Assembly: GCA_964420365.1 (NCBI GenBank)
Contig: CAYQTA010000089.1
Span: 1-59,022, forward strand
Source of the DNA: JAMOQA01 sp964420365
GTDB lineage: Bacteria; Acidobacteriota; Polarisedimenticolia; J045
Length of the DNA stretch: 59,022 bases
Direction: 5' to 3'
The position numbers and the translations under genes are program-made. Under the pieces are notes generated by a model. The model was not told the DNA's origin. It worked only from the letters and a program-made list of their open reading frames with translations, and searched no databases. Position 1 is the stretch's first letter, and each line of letters starts with the position of its first letter. Shown here one piece after another: positions 58,438-59,022 of this stretch.

Positions 58438-58935
58438 TCAGAAACCGTCGCTGAACAGCTTGTCGATGTCGTCGTCGGTGATCTCGGCGAAGGGGCTTCC
58501 GGGACCGTCCAGCCCCCCGGCGCGGGTGGCCTGGCGGGCCTCATCGAGCACCGCCGCGATCTCCGGGGCCACCTGCCGGACCCGGAGCCGGACCAGCCCG
58601 AGGGAGGACCGGGCGTCGAAGACGACGACCAGGATCGCCGTTTCGCCGACGGCCGCGTAGTAGAGGTGGTCCTGTTCCCCCTCGTGGTACATCGAGAGGA
58701 AGGTCTTCTCCCCGATCATCCGGGCCAGCCCCTCGGTTGCCGCCACGTTTCCCGCGGCCAGCGAGGCGAGGGCCGTCTGGTCCACGCCGGGCAGGTTTCC
58801 CGCGAACGTCAGCGGCTGACCGTTCCGGTCGACCAGGGCCACGAGCCGGCCGTTGGCCTCCTCGAGCAACCGCTCGACGAACCCCGCGATCCGGCGGTGG
58901 TCCTCTTCCCGGAGGATGAGCGAGCTGGCCTGCAT
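58438..58935 (-). CDS. Roadblock/LC7-domain protein (MglB-like)
   Basis: A 165-residue protein with the Roadblock fold: a helix REEDHRRIAGFVERLLEE, strand GRLVALVDRNGQPLT, then ALASLAAGNVAATEGLARMIGE and YYAAVGETAILVVVFD. MglB-type members act as GTPase-activating partners of MglA. ATG 58935 is chosen; the reading frame stays open to the window edge, so a longer N-terminus (to TTG 59022 or beyond) is possible. C-terminal ITDDDIDKLFSDGF is acidic. Precedes mglA by 11 bases, so the two are co-translated. Confidence 0.85.
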   Translation of the reverse strand: MQASSLILREEDHRRIAGFVERLLEEANGRLVALVDRNGQPLTFAGNLPGVDQTALASLAAGNVAATEGLARMIGEKTFLSMYHEGEQDHLYYAAVGETAILVVVFDARSSLGLVRLRVRQVAPEIAAVLDEARQATRAGGLDGPGSPFAEITDDDIDKLFSDGF

Positions 58936-59022
58936 GGCCCGGGGGCCCTCCTCTCCCGGAACGCCCCGGGTTCCCGGGGCCTCCTCGGTCGGAATGTAGG
59001 GTCCGGCGTCGCCCGGGGGCAA

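Overview
The window is 59 kb of very GC-rich (roughly 70%) chromosomal DNA carrying 53 supported protein genes, densely packed, with many 4-bp ATGA start/stop overlaps and many GTG starts. No rRNA, tRNA, CRISPR array, integrase or transposase was seen. The organism is a Gram-negative (diderm) bacterium: it has an outer-membrane phospholipase A, a LapA/LapB-type envelope protein, Lgt and many signal peptides and lipoproteins. The secreted S9 peptidase, GH38 enzyme, beta-helix protein with a 'WYLVRA'-type C-terminal module, MglA/Roadblock pair and DUF4143 ATPase together resemble high-GC Acidobacteriota-like lineages. That placement is an inference from gene style, not a proven taxonomy.

Layout. 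1-6.3 kb: a small zinc-ribbon protein, a DUF4143 AAA ATPase, a lipoprotein, and a three-component iron(III)-type ABC importer in one overlapping operon, then a SAM methyltransferase. 6.5-10.5 kb: a PhoB/PhoR-type two-component pair, then cysE-cysK for cysteine synthesis. 10.6-18.9 kb: a secreted beta-helix protein divergent from a secreted GH38 protein, then an S9 peptidase with an extra C-terminal domain. 19.0-27.3 kb: a proteostasis island with groS-groL, a stand-alone ClpA-D2-like AAA+ unfoldase translationally coupled to an unknown protein, grpE, htrA, htpX and hsp20. 27.5-31.5 kb: ferredoxin, rpiB, glyA and a DinG-type helicase.

31.46-31.96 kb is the only long non-coding stretch. It lies between two convergent genes and holds an inverted array of 31-bp repeats (GATAAC-N11-CAAC-N10), plus a GTAGGGG hairpin that has a compensatory-change relative near 27.46 kb. 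32.0-38.4 kb: acyl-CoA dehydrogenase coupled to a coiled-coil NYN protein, then acpS, an RND/MMPL exporter and a small membrane protein. 38.6-43.1 kb: a divergent transketolase, an aminotransferase and a lipid kinase (apparent CTG start). 43.1-46.4 kb: an ACP / class II aldolase / fatty acyl-AMP ligase operon behind a good sigma70-type promoter.

46.4-54.9 kb: SDR, Lgt, TauE-type permease, a decayed hybrid-kinase-like protein, a cyclophilin-like protein, ComF, a LapA-LapB fusion, RlmH and phospholipase A. 54.9-59.0 kb: rsfS-nadD-obgE-rpmA-rplU, then an MglA GTPase and Roadblock protein. The strongest candidates for undescribed biology are the AAA+/partner pair, the 31-bp inverted array and the ACP-aldolase-FAAL operon.
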